NCBI RefSeq assembly: GCF_001306135.1
Contig: NZ_LGKP01000032.1
Coordinates: forward strand, 99,266-163,265
Origin: Herpetosiphon geysericola
GTDB lineage: Bacteria; Chloroflexota; Chloroflexia; Chloroflexales; Herpetosiphonaceae
DNA length: 64,000 nt
Direction: 5' to 3'
Made by a program: the position numbers and the translations under genes. Positions 1 to 9,137 of this stretch are shown piece by piece (position 1 is the first letter of the stretch; every line of letters begins with the position of its first letter). The notes below the pieces were generated by a model. The model ran no database searches and was not told the origin of the DNA. It saw only the letters and a program-made list of their open reading frames with translations.

Positions 1-402
1 AACGATCTTGCTGCTGCTCCGGCCAATGTTGTGGCCGATGCAAGCTTGATCGATCTGAGCCAAGCCCAGAATTTGCACGATCATGGCGGGCGCTATGTGT
101 ATCAGTGGACGGTGCGCAACCTTGATCAAGCTGAGCTTGAACGCCGTACTGCTAGCCAAGAACTGTATGTGCTGTCTGATCGCAGCGGCTGGATGATTTG
201 CCAGCCAGATGGCTTTATTGCCCATATCGAAGGCGATGCTACCGCCCAAGCTACGCTTTTGGCCCATGCTCGCACTCTGCCCGAATGCCAAGAGCTGCTG
301 ACTCCAATGTGGCGTGGTAGTCGTCAAGCCCAATTAATTGCCCAACTCAACTGGCACGATACCAACGAAGCCTATAGTTTGTTTGAATTAGACCTGCGCT
401 GA
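1..402 (+). CDS. Unknown protein, 3' part only
   Basis: The reading frame is open from the first base of the window and ends at a TGA at 400-402, so this is the C-terminal part of a gene that starts upstream. A GTG at base 31 could start translation, but nothing marks it as the true start. The visible 133 residues are soluble, without membrane segments, and carry scattered Trp, His and Asp residues but no motif I recognise. A TATAAT hexamer lies 26 bases after the stop, so the next gene (alaS) probably has its own promoter. Function unknown. Confidence 0.6.
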   Translation, partial: NDLAAAPANVVADASLIDLSQAQNLHDHGGRYVYQWTVRNLDQAELERRTASQELYVLSDRSGWMICQPDGFIAHIEGDATAQATLLAHARTLPECQELLTPMWRGSRQAQLIAQLNWHDTNEAYSLFELDLR

Positions 403-427
403 ACGCAAATAGCCCATCAGCATCGTG

Positions 428-505
428 TATAATCGTGAGAGCACAGAGCATAGAACATAGAACATTAATGGTTTGAGCACAATAATTGGCTTTGTTCTAT
501 GCTCT
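428..505 (+). promoter_or_regulatory. Possible promoter and inverted repeat ahead of alaS
   Basis: A TATAAT hexamer sits at 428-433 without a convincing -35 box. Downstream is a perfect 13-bp inverted repeat (AGAGCATAGAACA at 445-457, its complement at 493-505) built from a CATAGAACA unit that is also repeated directly in each arm. No T-box sequence is present. The same TTCTATGTTCT unit occurs in the repeat block near 27,670, so this may be a dispersed repeat rather than an alaS-specific control element. Confidence 0.35.
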
Positions 506-539
506 TTGTTCTATGTTCTTAATATCTTGAGGTTCCCAA

Positions 540-3209
540 ATGAAAGGTTCAGAGCTACGGCAGCGTTTCTTAGACTACTTTGCGCGGCAAGGGCACGCCG
601 TCGTGCCAAGTAGCTCGCTGATTCCTGCCGATAATCCCACCCTGTTGTTTACAGTGGCTGGGATGGTTCAGTTTAACGATGTCTTTTTGGGCCGCGAAAG
701 CCGCCCTTACAGCCGCGCAGTTTCGTCGCAAAAATGCTTGCGCATCTCTGGCAAGCAAAACGACCTCGAAAATGTTGGGCCATCGCCGCGCCACCATACC
801 TTTTTTGAAATGCTGGGCAATTTTTCGTTTGGCGATTATTTCAAAAAAGATGCAATTCGTTTTGCATGGGAGTTTCTGACCCAAGAAATTGGGCTTGATC
901 CCAAACGCATGTGGGTCAGCATTTACGAAGGCGATGATCAGATTCCTGCCGACGAAGAAGCCCACGATTTATGGCTGGCCTATATGCCTGCTGAGCGGAT
1001 TTTGCGCTTCGATGCCAAAGATAATCTGTGGTCTGCCGGCGATGTTGGGCCACGCGGACCATGCTCAGAAATTCATTATTACATTGGCGACGATCCTGAT
1101 AACCAAGTGCCAGAAGGAGTCAACTCCGAAGACGACACCTACATGGAAATTTGGAACTTGGTGTTTATGCAATACAACCGTGATGAAAACGGCGTATTGA
1201 CTCCGCTGCCCAAGCCATCAATCGACACTGGAATGAGCCTCGAACGCTTGGCAATCGTCAAACAAGGCGTGTTTCGCTCGTATGAAACCGACTTGTTTAC
1301 CCCAATTATTCACACGGTGATGGAATTGCTGGGCACTGGCAGCGAACATTATCAAGCGAATAGCTCGGCCTATCACGTGGTGGCCGACCATAGCCGCTCG
1401 ATCGCTTTTATGATTGCCGACGGCTTGCGGCCTGGCAACGAAGGCCGTTCGTATGTGCTGCGCCGTTTGGTGCGCCGCGCCGCCTATTTTGGCCAAACCA
1501 TCGGCTTCAAAGCGCCATTCTTGGCCGAAACGATCACTACGGTGATCGATATGATGGGCGATGCCTACCCAGAGTTGCGCAGCAAACAAAGCTACATTGC
1601 CGAGGTAGTGACTGGCGAAGAAGAACGCTTCAACAAAACCTTGGCTGGCGGTTTGCGCCAACTCGAAGCAATGTTGCCAAATCAAGCAGATAAAGCAGTA
1701 TTTAGCGGGGCTGATGCCTTCAAGCTCTACGATACCTACGGCTTTCCGCTCGACTTGACCGAACGAATTGTGGCCGAACGTGGCTTGACAGTTGACTTGG
1801 CAGGCTATGAGGCTGAGCTTGAAGCGCAACGCGCTCGTGGCCGCGGAGCTGCCCAATTCAAAAAAGGCGCAGTTACCGAGCGCTGGGCAGAGCGCAATTT
1901 GGCCCCAACCAGCTTCACTGGCTATCACGAGCTAGAAAGCTGGGGCCATGTGCTGGCGCTAGAATTTGATGGCGAAGAACTTGGCACCGTCCAACGTGGC
2001 CAAGAAGTCGCTTTTGTGCTTGATCGCACGCCATGTTACGCCGAAAGTGGCGGCCAAATGGGCGATAGCGGCCTGTTGGTTGGGCCACATGGCAAAATTG
2101 TGATCGACGATGTGCAAAAGCCTGTGCCTGGCGTGTTTGTCCATCGTGGGCGGGTGAGCGAAGGCAGCGTGAGCCTTGGCGAGCAAGTAACCGTCACGGT
2201 TGATGCAGCTCGTCGCCGCGATATTGTGCGTAATCACACCGCCACCCACTTGTTGCACCGCGCATTGCGCGACAGCTTGGGCGATCATGCAGAGCAAAAA
2301 GGCTCGTTGGTTGCGCCAGAGCGCTTGCGCTTCGACTTCAACAACCAAAAAGGCTTGAGCAGCGACCAACTGCAGCAAATCGAAGACCAAGTAAACGCTT
2401 GGATTCGCGCTGATAGCAAGGTTGAGGCAGCAGAAATGGCTCTGCCACAAGCCCGCGAATTGGGTGCAATGGCCTTGTTTGGCGAGAAATATGGCGATGT
2501 TGTGCGCGTCGTGACCGTTGGTTGTGGCGATAGCAGCGATCATGTGCACGTCAACAGCGAAGCTCCGGTTTGCTCACGCGAGCTGTGTGGCGGCGTTCAC
2601 GTTGCCCGCACTGGCGAAATTGGCTTTTTCAAAATCGTCAGCGAAGGCTCGGTGGCCTCAGGCGTGCGCCGAATCGAGGCCGTCACTGGTCGCGCCGCTG
2701 CCGAATGGGTCAGCCAACAAGCCCAATTAATTCGTACCTTGGGCGAGAAACTTGGTGCGCAGCCTGGCAAAGTTGAAGAAAAACTCGATGCCTTGTTGCT
2801 CGACCAAAAAGCCCGCCGCGACGAAATCGAACGCTTGCGTGGCGAATTAGCTGCTGGTCAAGTCGATAGCTTACTAGCCCAAAAAACTGAGCAAGCAGGC
2901 ACGCCATTGGTTGTGGCACGGGTTGAAGCCAGCGACGCTGATAGCTTCCGCCGACTTGGTGAGCAACTACGCGATAAACTTGGCAGCGGTGTCGTCATTC
3001 TTGGCACGGTCATCGATGGCAAGCCGTTGTTGCTCGCAGCAGCAACCGCCGACCAAGTTAAAGCTGGTCGCCATGCTGGCAATTTGGTCAAAGCCTTGGC
3101 CGCCAAAGTTGGTGGTGGCGGTGGTGGCCGCGCCGATTTTGCTCAGGCAGGCGGTCGCGATGCAGCTGCGCTTGATCAAGCTTTGGCTGAAGCCAGCAGT
3201 TTGCTGTAG
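540..3209 (+). CDS. alaS: Alanyl-tRNA synthetase
   Basis: AlaRS charges tRNA-Ala in the cytoplasm. The 889-residue length is normal for the bacterial enzyme. The N-terminal class II catalytic domain is clear (KQNDLENVG and RHHTFFEMLGNFSFGDYFK, motif 2 region). The editing domain carries the HxxxH zinc/editing motif (HTATH, around residue 566) and the matching CxxxH (CGGVH, around residue 684). The C-Ala domain ends with the usual glycine-rich GGGGGGRADFAQAGG stretch. The ATG at 540 follows a GAGG at 529-532. No T-box leader is visible, unlike proS in this window. The following 390 bases contain a dispersed double-hairpin element. Confidence 0.98.
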   Translation: MKGSELRQRFLDYFARQGHAVVPSSSLIPADNPTLLFTVAGMVQFNDVFLGRESRPYSRAVSSQKCLRISGKQNDLENVGPSPRHHTFFEMLGNFSFGDYFKKDAIRFAWEFLTQEIGLDPKRMWVSIYEGDDQIPADEEAHDLWLAYMPAERILRFDAKDNLWSAGDVGPRGPCSEIHYYIGDDPDNQVPEGVNSEDDTYMEIWNLVFMQYNRDENGVLTPLPKPSIDTGMSLERLAIVKQGVFRSYETDLFTPIIHTVMELLGTGSEHYQANSSAYHVVADHSRSIAFMIADGLRPGNEGRSYVLRRLVRRAAYFGQTIGFKAPFLAETITTVIDMMGDAYPELRSKQSYIAEVVTGEEERFNKTLAGGLRQLEAMLPNQADKAVFSGADAFKLYDTYGFPLDLTERIVAERGLTVDLAGYEAELEAQRARGRGAAQFKKGAVTERWAERNLAPTSFTGYHELESWGHVLALEFDGEELGTVQRGQEVAFVLDRTPCYAESGGQMGDSGLLVGPHGKIVIDDVQKPVPGVFVHRGRVSEGSVSLGEQVTVTVDAARRRDIVRNHTATHLLHRALRDSLGDHAEQKGSLVAPERLRFDFNNQKGLSSDQLQQIEDQVNAWIRADSKVEAAEMALPQARELGAMALFGEKYGDVVRVVTVGCGDSSDHVHVNSEAPVCSRELCGGVHVARTGEIGFFKIVSEGSVASGVRRIEAVTGRAAAEWVSQQAQLIRTLGEKLGAQPGKVEEKLDALLLDQKARRDEIERLRGELAAGQVDSLLAQKTEQAGTPLVVARVEASDADSFRRLGEQLRDKLGSGVVILGTVIDGKPLLLAAATADQVKAGRHAGNLVKALAAKVGGGGGGRADFAQAGGRDAAALDQALAEASSLL

Positions 3210-3597
3210 CCGGAAATTCCCCAGCCTCGCCCTCACTAAGCGGGAACGAGGCTCTGCAAGGGTAGGTTTCTGCTGAGCATCACGAATTCACAGGTTCATC
3301 AGTGGATGCTTGCGACCCTTAACATGTCCTTGAGGGGGTGCAGGGGGATTAAAGCCCCCTGCGTCTCCCGCTGGCGGGACGGAAGGGTGGTGATCTCAAT
3401 CGGTTGTTAAAACCTACACTTGTAAGAGAGGTGTTGGAGTTGAGGGAACGCTCTTAGCCTACCCCAATCGCCCAATGAGGCAACAAACTGTGGTGTTGTC
3501 CTCAGCGGTAGCAGATCGTTGTACAATAAAGCCGAGATTCTACCAAATACCACAATATTCGACGTGTGTTCATTCTGAAAGCTTTGGGGGCAACCCA
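3210..3597. other. Intergenic region with a dispersed repeat
   Basis: This 388-base gap has no supported gene. It holds a loose hairpin just after alaS (AGCCTCG at 3223-3229 and CGAGGCT at 3247-3253, no T-run) and the double-hairpin repeat at 3334-3390. The extension of the downstream frame back to 3475 lacks a ribosome-binding site and is not counted as coding. Confidence 0.6.
3334..3390 (+). repeat. Double-hairpin dispersed repeat, copy 1
   Basis: The unit starts GGGGGTGCAGGGGGAT, forms a first hairpin (GCAGGGGG with CCCCCTGC), then a second GC-rich hairpin (TCCCGC with GCGGGA), and ends CGGAAGGGTGG. A second copy with the same plan lies at 40537-40594, after another gene. The second stem differs in sequence between copies but stays paired, which suggests that structure is conserved. 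Confidence 0.7.
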
Positions 3598-5589
3598 ATG
3601 ACAACTGGCAAAACTGAACTGATCACCATTGCCCTTGCTGATTCAATCGATAGTATTCTTCAGCAGGTGCGTAATGCCAAAGCAGAGCATGTTGATATCT
3701 TCATGCCCGAAGGTTCGATTTCGTTACAAAGCCGTAAAACCTGCGATCGATTGCGCGAAACTGCCAACCGCGAAGGTATCGAACTGACGCTCTATACCAG
3801 CGATCCCAAAGTTGTCAAAGCTGCTTTGACCTGCCAGATGATGGTGGTAGAAATTGAGCCAAGCGTAGTAGCCAGCAAGCCTGCGCCAGCTGCCGCAGCT
3901 CCAGCCCAGCCAGTTGCTCCTGTTAGCCCCGAAGAAGATTTCTTGGCTTCGCTGGAAGGTTTGCCCACAGCTTCGACGACCGACCGTTTGCAAACCAGCT
4001 CGAGCGTAAGCAAGCCAATTGCAAGCCAACCAATTCCCAAGCCTGCGCCCCAACAGCCACGCAGTGAAATTGACGATTGGGCTGATGCCTTGGATAGCCT
4101 TTCGGTGGCTTCAACTGCTGGCGAAACTGGCTTGCGCCAACATGAGCAAGCTCGTGGCAACGACAACTGGGATTTTGATGGCTTCAACGATTTCTCGGAT
4201 ACGCTCAGCGGTGATACCGCTACTGCTACTGCTACTGCACCCCCAGCTCGCCCGCGCATTCGCCCAGAAGATATTGAATTAACCAGCGATGACATGCAGC
4301 GCCAAGATGCCAAAGCCCGCCGCGCACGATCTGAACAAAAGCGCGCCGACGAAAAGGCCGAACTCAAGCAACAAAACGCGCCAAAACGCAATTATCCGTT
4401 GTGGGGCATGCTGATTCTGGCGGCGATTGCGATTGCTGTCTTGTTATGGTTTTTGTTTGGCAATAAGGTTGCGAGTGGGGTTACGATTTTGGTGCGGCCA
4501 GCCCCAAGTTTGGGTGGCCAAACCTACGAAGATGTGCGGCTCAACTATCAAGCAGACCCAATTAGCGAGCCAAGCTCAGCGGCAATTCAAGGCCGTTTGA
4601 TTACGGTGCCAATTTCGGTGCCAGTGCGTGGCACGGTCATAACCGCAACTGAGCAGCCAGATCAAGCTGCTAGTGGCCGTCTCGAAGTTTATAATCGCAA
4701 TACCCAAGCCTATCCGATTCCGCCAAATACGCGGGTTAAGGTGCTCAACGCTGCTGGCGAAGAAATTATTTTCTTGACCCAAGGCGAGGCGACGATTCCC
4801 GAAGCGAGCAGCAGCATTACTGGCGTGACCAACGGGGTTGGATCAATCCAAATTGTGGCCAGCGCTGGTGGCACTCGCTACAACATGCCAGCCAGCGGCG
4901 ATGTTATTTGGACGATTGAAGGCTACGAAGGCGCACTGTTTGCGATCAATTCTGAGCCAGTTCAAGGCGGCACGACTGCCCTGTTAAAATTGCCAACTGA
5001 AGCAGATTGGCTGCCACTGTTGCCCCAAGCTGTAGCCCAATTTCGCAGTGCAATCCCTGCCCAAATGCAAACTGTGCTGCAAGAAGGCGAAGTGCTTGCT
5101 GATGTAAATTTCTTGCCCAATGTCGATGATTTGACCCAAGACCCAAGCTTATATGATGTGCAGACCCGCCCAGTAGCTGGCACCGATGGCGATTTTGAGT
5201 TGATTGTAACCGCAAATTTTCAGGGCTTGGCGGTGCGTGGCAATTTTGCCGAACAACTAAATCGAGCCTTGCCAAATGCCTTGCGGATCAAAGATCCATC
5301 GTTCAGCACCGATACTAGCAGCATCGTCAAAAGCGAAGTTCGGCTCGATGATTCGGGCGCGAGTTTGTTGTTGGCAACGGTTGAAGTTGCGCCAAAAACC
5401 AATCTTGGCTTGCCCGATAGTACCAAGCTGAAGATTGCCGAAAGTATCAAAGGCCTAACCCCAGCAGAGGCCATGGTGCAATTGCAAGCCTTGCGCGAAA
5501 GTGGCTTGATTGGCGATATTGTTTCCGTGCCCGAGGTGGAGCGCCTGCCAATCGACCCTGCCGAAATCAATGTTCAGGTGCAAGAATGA
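3598..5589 (+). CDS. Membrane-anchored baseplate-J-like protein
   Basis: I chose ATG 3598, giving about 663 residues; the longer frame back to 3475 covers the intergenic region. The protein has an N-terminal alpha/beta-looking segment of about 90 residues, a long Pro/Ala/Ser linker, a basic charged stretch (KARRARSEQKRADEKAELK), one membrane helix (WGMLILAAIAIAVLLWFLF), and a large extracytoplasmic domain rich in beta-type sequence. That last domain resembles the baseplate J/gp47-like proteins annotated in Chloroflexi, an assignment from memory rather than from a diagnostic motif. The stop overlaps the ruvX start (ATGA), so the two are translationally coupled. Cellular role unknown. Confidence 0.6.
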   Translation: MTTGKTELITIALADSIDSILQQVRNAKAEHVDIFMPEGSISLQSRKTCDRLRETANREGIELTLYTSDPKVVKAALTCQMMVVEIEPSVVASKPAPAAAAPAQPVAPVSPEEDFLASLEGLPTASTTDRLQTSSSVSKPIASQPIPKPAPQQPRSEIDDWADALDSLSVASTAGETGLRQHEQARGNDNWDFDGFNDFSDTLSGDTATATATAPPARPRIRPEDIELTSDDMQRQDAKARRARSEQKRADEKAELKQQNAPKRNYPLWGMLILAAIAIAVLLWFLFGNKVASGVTILVRPAPSLGGQTYEDVRLNYQADPISEPSSAAIQGRLITVPISVPVRGTVITATEQPDQAASGRLEVYNRNTQAYPIPPNTRVKVLNAAGEEIIFLTQGEATIPEASSSITGVTNGVGSIQIVASAGGTRYNMPASGDVIWTIEGYEGALFAINSEPVQGGTTALLKLPTEADWLPLLPQAVAQFRSAIPAQMQTVLQEGEVLADVNFLPNVDDLTQDPSLYDVQTRPVAGTDGDFELIVTANFQGLAVRGNFAEQLNRALPNALRIKDPSFSTDTSSIVKSEVRLDDSGASLLLATVEVAPKTNLGLPDSTKLKIAESIKGLTPAEAMVQLQALRESGLIGDIVSVPEVERLPIDPAEINVQVQE

Positions 5590-6065
5590 GCGAGCGACCC
5601 AGCCGTGGCCGTATTATCGCCTTGGATGTTGGCAATAAACGTATTGGCGTGGCAATGTGTGATCCCGAGCGGATTATCGCCAGCGGCCAGCCGACGTTGC
5701 CCGCGCAACCAAGCGATAAAGCCTATGCTCAGCTTTTACAAATGATTGCTGATAATGAAGTGGTTGAGTTGGTGATTGGGCTGCCGTTAACCTTGCGTGG
5801 CGAGGTTGGCACTCAGGCCAAGGCGGTGCAAGCCTTTATGCGTGGTCTGCAAAAACGCACCAATATTCCCATCACCTTGTATGATGAGCGGTTTACCAGC
5901 GTTGAGGCTGAGCGCTCGCTCGAAGCGATGGGCATCAAAAAAAGCAAACATCGCGATCACGTCGATGAACTAGCGGCAATTTTAATCTTGCAAGATTATA
6001 TGAGCTCGATTGCCCCGCCGCGCCCGCTCTACCACGACCCTGATCACGATGATGATTGGGATTAA
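5586..6065 (+). CDS. ruvX: Putative Holliday junction resolvase RuvX/YqgF
   Basis: RuvX/YqgF is an RNase H-fold nuclease implicated in Holliday junction resolution and rRNA maturation. The start shows the family signature DVGNKRIGVAMCD, followed by VIGLPLTLRGE and the second acidic motif YDERFTSVEAE. A third acidic site lies in HRDHVDELAAILILQDY. At 159 residues it is slightly longer than usual because of an acidic tail (DPDHDDDWD). Its ATG overlaps the preceding stop by four bases, and a strong terminator follows immediately. Confidence 0.93.
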   Translation: MSERPSRGRIIALDVGNKRIGVAMCDPERIIASGQPTLPAQPSDKAYAQLLQMIADNEVVELVIGLPLTLRGEVGTQAKAVQAFMRGLQKRTNIPITLYDERFTSVEAERSLEAMGIKKSKHRDHVDELAAILILQDYMSSIAPPRPLYHDPDHDDDWD

Positions 6066-6067
6066 CG

Positions 6068-6110
6068 AACAAGCCCCGTTGATGCTACTCAACAGGGCTT
6101 GTTTGTTTTA
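6068..6110 (+). terminator. Intrinsic terminator after ruvX
   Basis: A 15-bp stem (6068-6082 with 6089-6103, one G-U pair) and a 6-base loop are followed by TGTTTTA. The hairpin lies between two convergent genes, and its tail overlaps the stop codon of the minus-strand GH42 gene, so it may serve both directions. Confidence 0.85.
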
Positions 6111-8042
6111 GGCTTGTTGCAACCAACGAACGCCTAAGCTGGCAATTTCGCAGCTATTGCTGAATTCCTCGCCACTCAAGCGATCGTGCCATGTGCCTTG
6201 TAGCTTGATCGTTTGAGCTTGCTCGCCATGGTTGCACCACAACACTCCATCAGTTAATTCAATTCGCTCAATATCGTCGGGCAAGCGTTGAGCATCAGGC
6301 CACAAGCGTGGCAAGAGATCGCCCAAAATTTCCTCGGTTGGATAGCAGCCCATCAACACTGCCAAGCCCTTGCCATAGGTTGCGGCGCTAATCGCGGCCT
6401 GCCCAGCAGCATAGCACTGATCCCACGTCGCCAACGTATTGGCGTGGCTCACGTTCAGCACTTCCATCCACAGCGGCGCGGTGTAGCTGGCATCGCCAAG
6501 CTTTACTGCCCATGGCTTAGCCGGATCAAGCGCGCTCCATTCGGCCACATCAGCGCCAAACAAATCGGTCAAACCGCTCGGGAAGCCATCAGGAGCTGTG
6601 CGATTATCGCTGCGTTTGGTCAAACTGCGTGGAGTGCAGATCAATGTGCCGCCTGCTTGCACCCACTCGCGCCAGCCAGCAGTTTCAGCAGGGTTATCGA
6701 GCATTGGGGCTACAGCAATCGCCAATTGATACTCGTCAAGTGGTGTGCCACGTTGCACAATATCCACCCCAACACCATAGCTGGTGAGCGTGCGATGAAT
6801 CGTGCGCAACAGCTGCCAATAGCTCCAGCCTTGGGCATGTGGATCAAGCTGTTGCGCCCAATGATCGTCGTAGGAAACGAGCAAGGCAACTTTGCGCGGG
6901 GCTGCTTCTGGCTGGCCATGCTGTTGCCATTCGTCGGCAACAACGCGGGCTTCGACGCTGCCACGGGCTGGCCGATTGGCATGATCGCGCAGGCCGCTAT
7001 GATATTGCTCTTGGCCAAGCCAGCAGGCGCGCCAGCGAAAATACAACACATTGGCTGCGCCATGAGCTGCATCTTGGTAGCTCCACAAACGCACTTGGTT
7101 GGGCGGCACTGGCGGATTGGTCGGAGTCCAGTTGATTTGGCCTGGCTGTTGCTCCATCACCCAAAATGGCTGGCGTTTGAGGCCACGAATGTGATCGTGA
7201 TACATCGAGACTGCTTGCCAGTTGGGAAAGCCATGCGGATAGTTATCCCAAGCAATCGTATCAACTTGTTTGGCCATATCAAACCAATTAATCTCATCGT
7301 CGCCAGGGGCAATGTTGGTTAAAATTGTGCGATTTGGCGAGTGCTGGCGCAAAATGTCTGCTTGCATGCCACAGTAAGCAACCTGCTGATCCGAGGCAAA
7401 GCGCCGATAATCGAGCACCAGCGAAGGATTATGGCCGCCACCGACTGGCACATTTGGCAAGGGAATTTGTTGCCAATCGCTGTAGGTTTGGCTCCAAAAT
7501 GCAGTGCCCCAAGCCTCGTTCAAGCCCGCCAAATCGCTATAGCGTTGTTCGAGCCATTGGCGGAAGGCTGCGGCGCAATGCTCGCAATAGCAACGAGCTG
7601 AGCCATGATTGCCAATTTCGTTATCGATTTGCCAGGCGGCGATTGCAGGATGGTTGCCATAACGCTCAGCCATGGCGCTGACGATTTGGCGGCTATATTC
7701 GATATACTCGGGATTGACCAAACAAGCTTGGCGCCGCCCACCATGGCCTAAACGCCGACCTTGAGCATCGATCCGCATCAGGTCTGGCTGGCGATGAGTT
7801 AGCCATGCTGGCGGCGTGGCAGTGGGCGTGCCAAGCACAATTTTCAAGCCTTGACTGGCCAAGGTTTCAATTGCTTGATCAAGCCAAGCCCAATCGTATT
7901 GGCCTGCTGCTGGCTCCATCAAGGCCCAAGCAAATTCGCCGATCCGCACATAGTCTAAGCCCAAGGCCCGCATTTGCTGGGCATCATCGGCCCACCACGT
8001 TTGTGGCCAATGCTCCGGATAATAACAAACACCTAATGGCAT
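6108..8042 (-). CDS. Beta-galactosidase, glycoside hydrolase family 42
   Basis: GH42 enzymes cleave beta-galactosides in the cytoplasm. The start at 8042 gives the typical N-terminus MPLGVCYYPEHW and has an AGAGG ribosome site; the longer frame to 8126 reads through a repeat and is rejected. The acid/base Glu is E142 in WQIDNE and the likely nucleophile is E297 in FWVMEQQPG. Cysteines in CYCEHC (residues 151-156) match the zinc cluster of many GH42 enzymes. About 644 residues is normal. It is the last gene downstream of a solute-binding protein and two ABC permeases, so it probably hydrolyses the imported sugar. A dispersed repeat separates it from the permease gene. Confidence 0.93.
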   Translation of the reverse strand: MPLGVCYYPEHWPQTWWADDAQQMRALGLDYVRIGEFAWALMEPAAGQYDWAWLDQAIETLASQGLKIVLGTPTATPPAWLTHRQPDLMRIDAQGRRLGHGGRRQACLVNPEYIEYSRQIVSAMAERYGNHPAIAAWQIDNEIGNHGSARCYCEHCAAAFRQWLEQRYSDLAGLNEAWGTAFWSQTYSDWQQIPLPNVPVGGGHNPSLVLDYRRFASDQQVAYCGMQADILRQHSPNRTILTNIAPGDDEINWFDMAKQVDTIAWDNYPHGFPNWQAVSMYHDHIRGLKRQPFWVMEQQPGQINWTPTNPPVPPNQVRLWSYQDAAHGAANVLYFRWRACWLGQEQYHSGLRDHANRPARGSVEARVVADEWQQHGQPEAAPRKVALLVSYDDHWAQQLDPHAQGWSYWQLLRTIHRTLTSYGVGVDIVQRGTPLDEYQLAIAVAPMLDNPAETAGWREWVQAGGTLICTPRSLTKRSDNRTAPDGFPSGLTDLFGADVAEWSALDPAKPWAVKLGDASYTAPLWMEVLNVSHANTLATWDQCYAAGQAAISAATYGKGLAVLMGCYPTEEILGDLLPRLWPDAQRLPDDIERIELTDGVLWCNHGEQAQTIKLQGTWHDRLSGEEFSNSCEIASLGVRWLQQA

Positions 8043-8097
8043 AAAAAAACCTCTTTTGACAAGGATGAAGGATGAACCCAAACGTGAGAAGATTAAG

Positions 8098-8251
8098 TTT
8101 TTAACCACGAAGGACACGAAGAGCACTAAGTTTCGATCAATCGGCGACTAAAATTTTGTTGCAATTTAGGCATTTAACAAATCTAACATTCGGGTTCTTC
8201 GCGTTCTTAGCGGTTAAATTTCATCCCTCATAATTCATCCTTCATAATTCA
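8098..8251. repeat. CACGAAG-type intergenic repeat block
   Basis: The block contains AACCACGAAGGACACGAAG, GGTTCTTCGCGTTCTTAGCG in the opposite sense, and the short TTCATCC/CATAATTCATCC units. The same vocabulary recurs at 19690, 21895, 27547, 49957 and 53894. It lies inside the sugar operon between permease and hydrolase genes. Confidence 0.8.
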
Positions 8252-8255
8252 GTCG

Positions 8256-9134
8256 TTATCCTTTGACTGCGCCTGCGAGTGCGCCGGAAATAAATTGGCG
8301 TTGGAAGGCGATAAAAATCATCATAATTGGCAAGGTTGTGAGCGCCGTGCCCATCATCAATTGGCCATAATCGATAATCGACAAGCCAACGAGGGCATTG
8401 ATCCGCACGGGCAGGGTTTCCATGGCTTTATCGCGCATAATAATCAATGGCCAGAAGAAGCTGTTCCATTGAAACATAAACGAATAAATCGCCAAGGCTG
8501 CCAAGGTTGGGCGCATAGTTGGCAAGGCAACCTTCGTGAAAACTCGCCATTCGCTGGCGCCATCCATGCGCGCAGCATCAAGCAAATCGTCGGGCAAGGC
8601 TTGCATGCTTTGGCGCATCAAGAAAATGCCAAACGGATTGGCTAGCGCTGGCAGAATCACTGCTTGGTAGCTGCTGATCCAGGTTGGGTTGCCAAAAAAG
8701 GTAATTTTGGCCATCAGTTGAAACAGCGGCACAGCGGTGACGTGATAGGGAATCATCAAGACCAACAAAAACATGCCAAACAACACCGAGCGCCCGCGAA
8801 AACGGAATTTGGCAAAGGCATAGCCAGCCAGCGAGGCAATAAACACGCTCAGGCTAGCATAGACCACCGCAATAAAGGCCGAATTAAACAGCGAGCGCCC
8901 GAAGCCATTGGCAAAAAGCCCTTGAATATTTGCCCAAGCCGAGCTACCAAACCACAGGTGCGGCGGAAAGCGCAACACTTCGCTCGAAGGCTGTGAGGCT
9001 TGAACAAACATATAATAAAAGGGAAACAGCGAGAAGAAGGCCCCAATCACCAACACAATGTAGATCATGATGCGTTGGAAACGGCTGACCAACGACTTTG
9101 GCATGCCATCGTTTGCAAGCTTGGTTTTTGCCAT
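8256..9134 (-). CDS. Sugar ABC transporter permease, MalG type
   Basis: This 292-residue protein has six predicted membrane helices, beginning with IMIYIVLVIGAFFSLFPFYYM. The cytoplasmic EAA loop reads DAARMDGASEWRVFTKVALPTMRP, typical of binding-protein-dependent permeases that contact the ATPase. It is the second permease of the operon and starts 3 bases after its partner's stop. No ATP-binding subunit is encoded nearby; a shared MsiK-like ATPase elsewhere is the usual arrangement for this class. Confidence 0.93.
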   Translation of the reverse strand: MAKTKLANDGMPKSLVSRFQRIMIYIVLVIGAFFSLFPFYYMFVQASQPSSEVLRFPPHLWFGSSAWANIQGLFANGFGRSLFNSAFIAVVYASLSVFIASLAGYAFAKFRFRGRSVLFGMFLLVLMIPYHVTAVPLFQLMAKITFFGNPTWISSYQAVILPALANPFGIFLMRQSMQALPDDLLDAARMDGASEWRVFTKVALPTMRPTLAALAIYSFMFQWNSFFWPLIIMRDKAMETLPVRINALVGLSIIDYGQLMMGTALTTLPIMMIFIAFQRQFISGALAGAVKG

Positions 9135-9137
9135 CGC

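Noticed and set aside
1218..1928. Long open frame (236 codons) on the minus strand inside alaS
   Set aside because: It is fully antisense to a well-conserved synthetase, has no ribosome site and its sequence has no protein-like motif; it follows from codon bias of the real gene.
3475..3597. Upstream extension of the baseplate-J-like gene
   Set aside because: Low-complexity reading of intergenic DNA with no ribosome site; ATG 3598 starts the protein-like sequence.
6288..7322. Long open frame (344 codons) on the plus strand inside the GH42 gene
   Set aside because: Antisense shadow of a gene with intact catalytic motifs; the translated sequence is rich in His/Cys/Trp in the way expected of a shadow frame.
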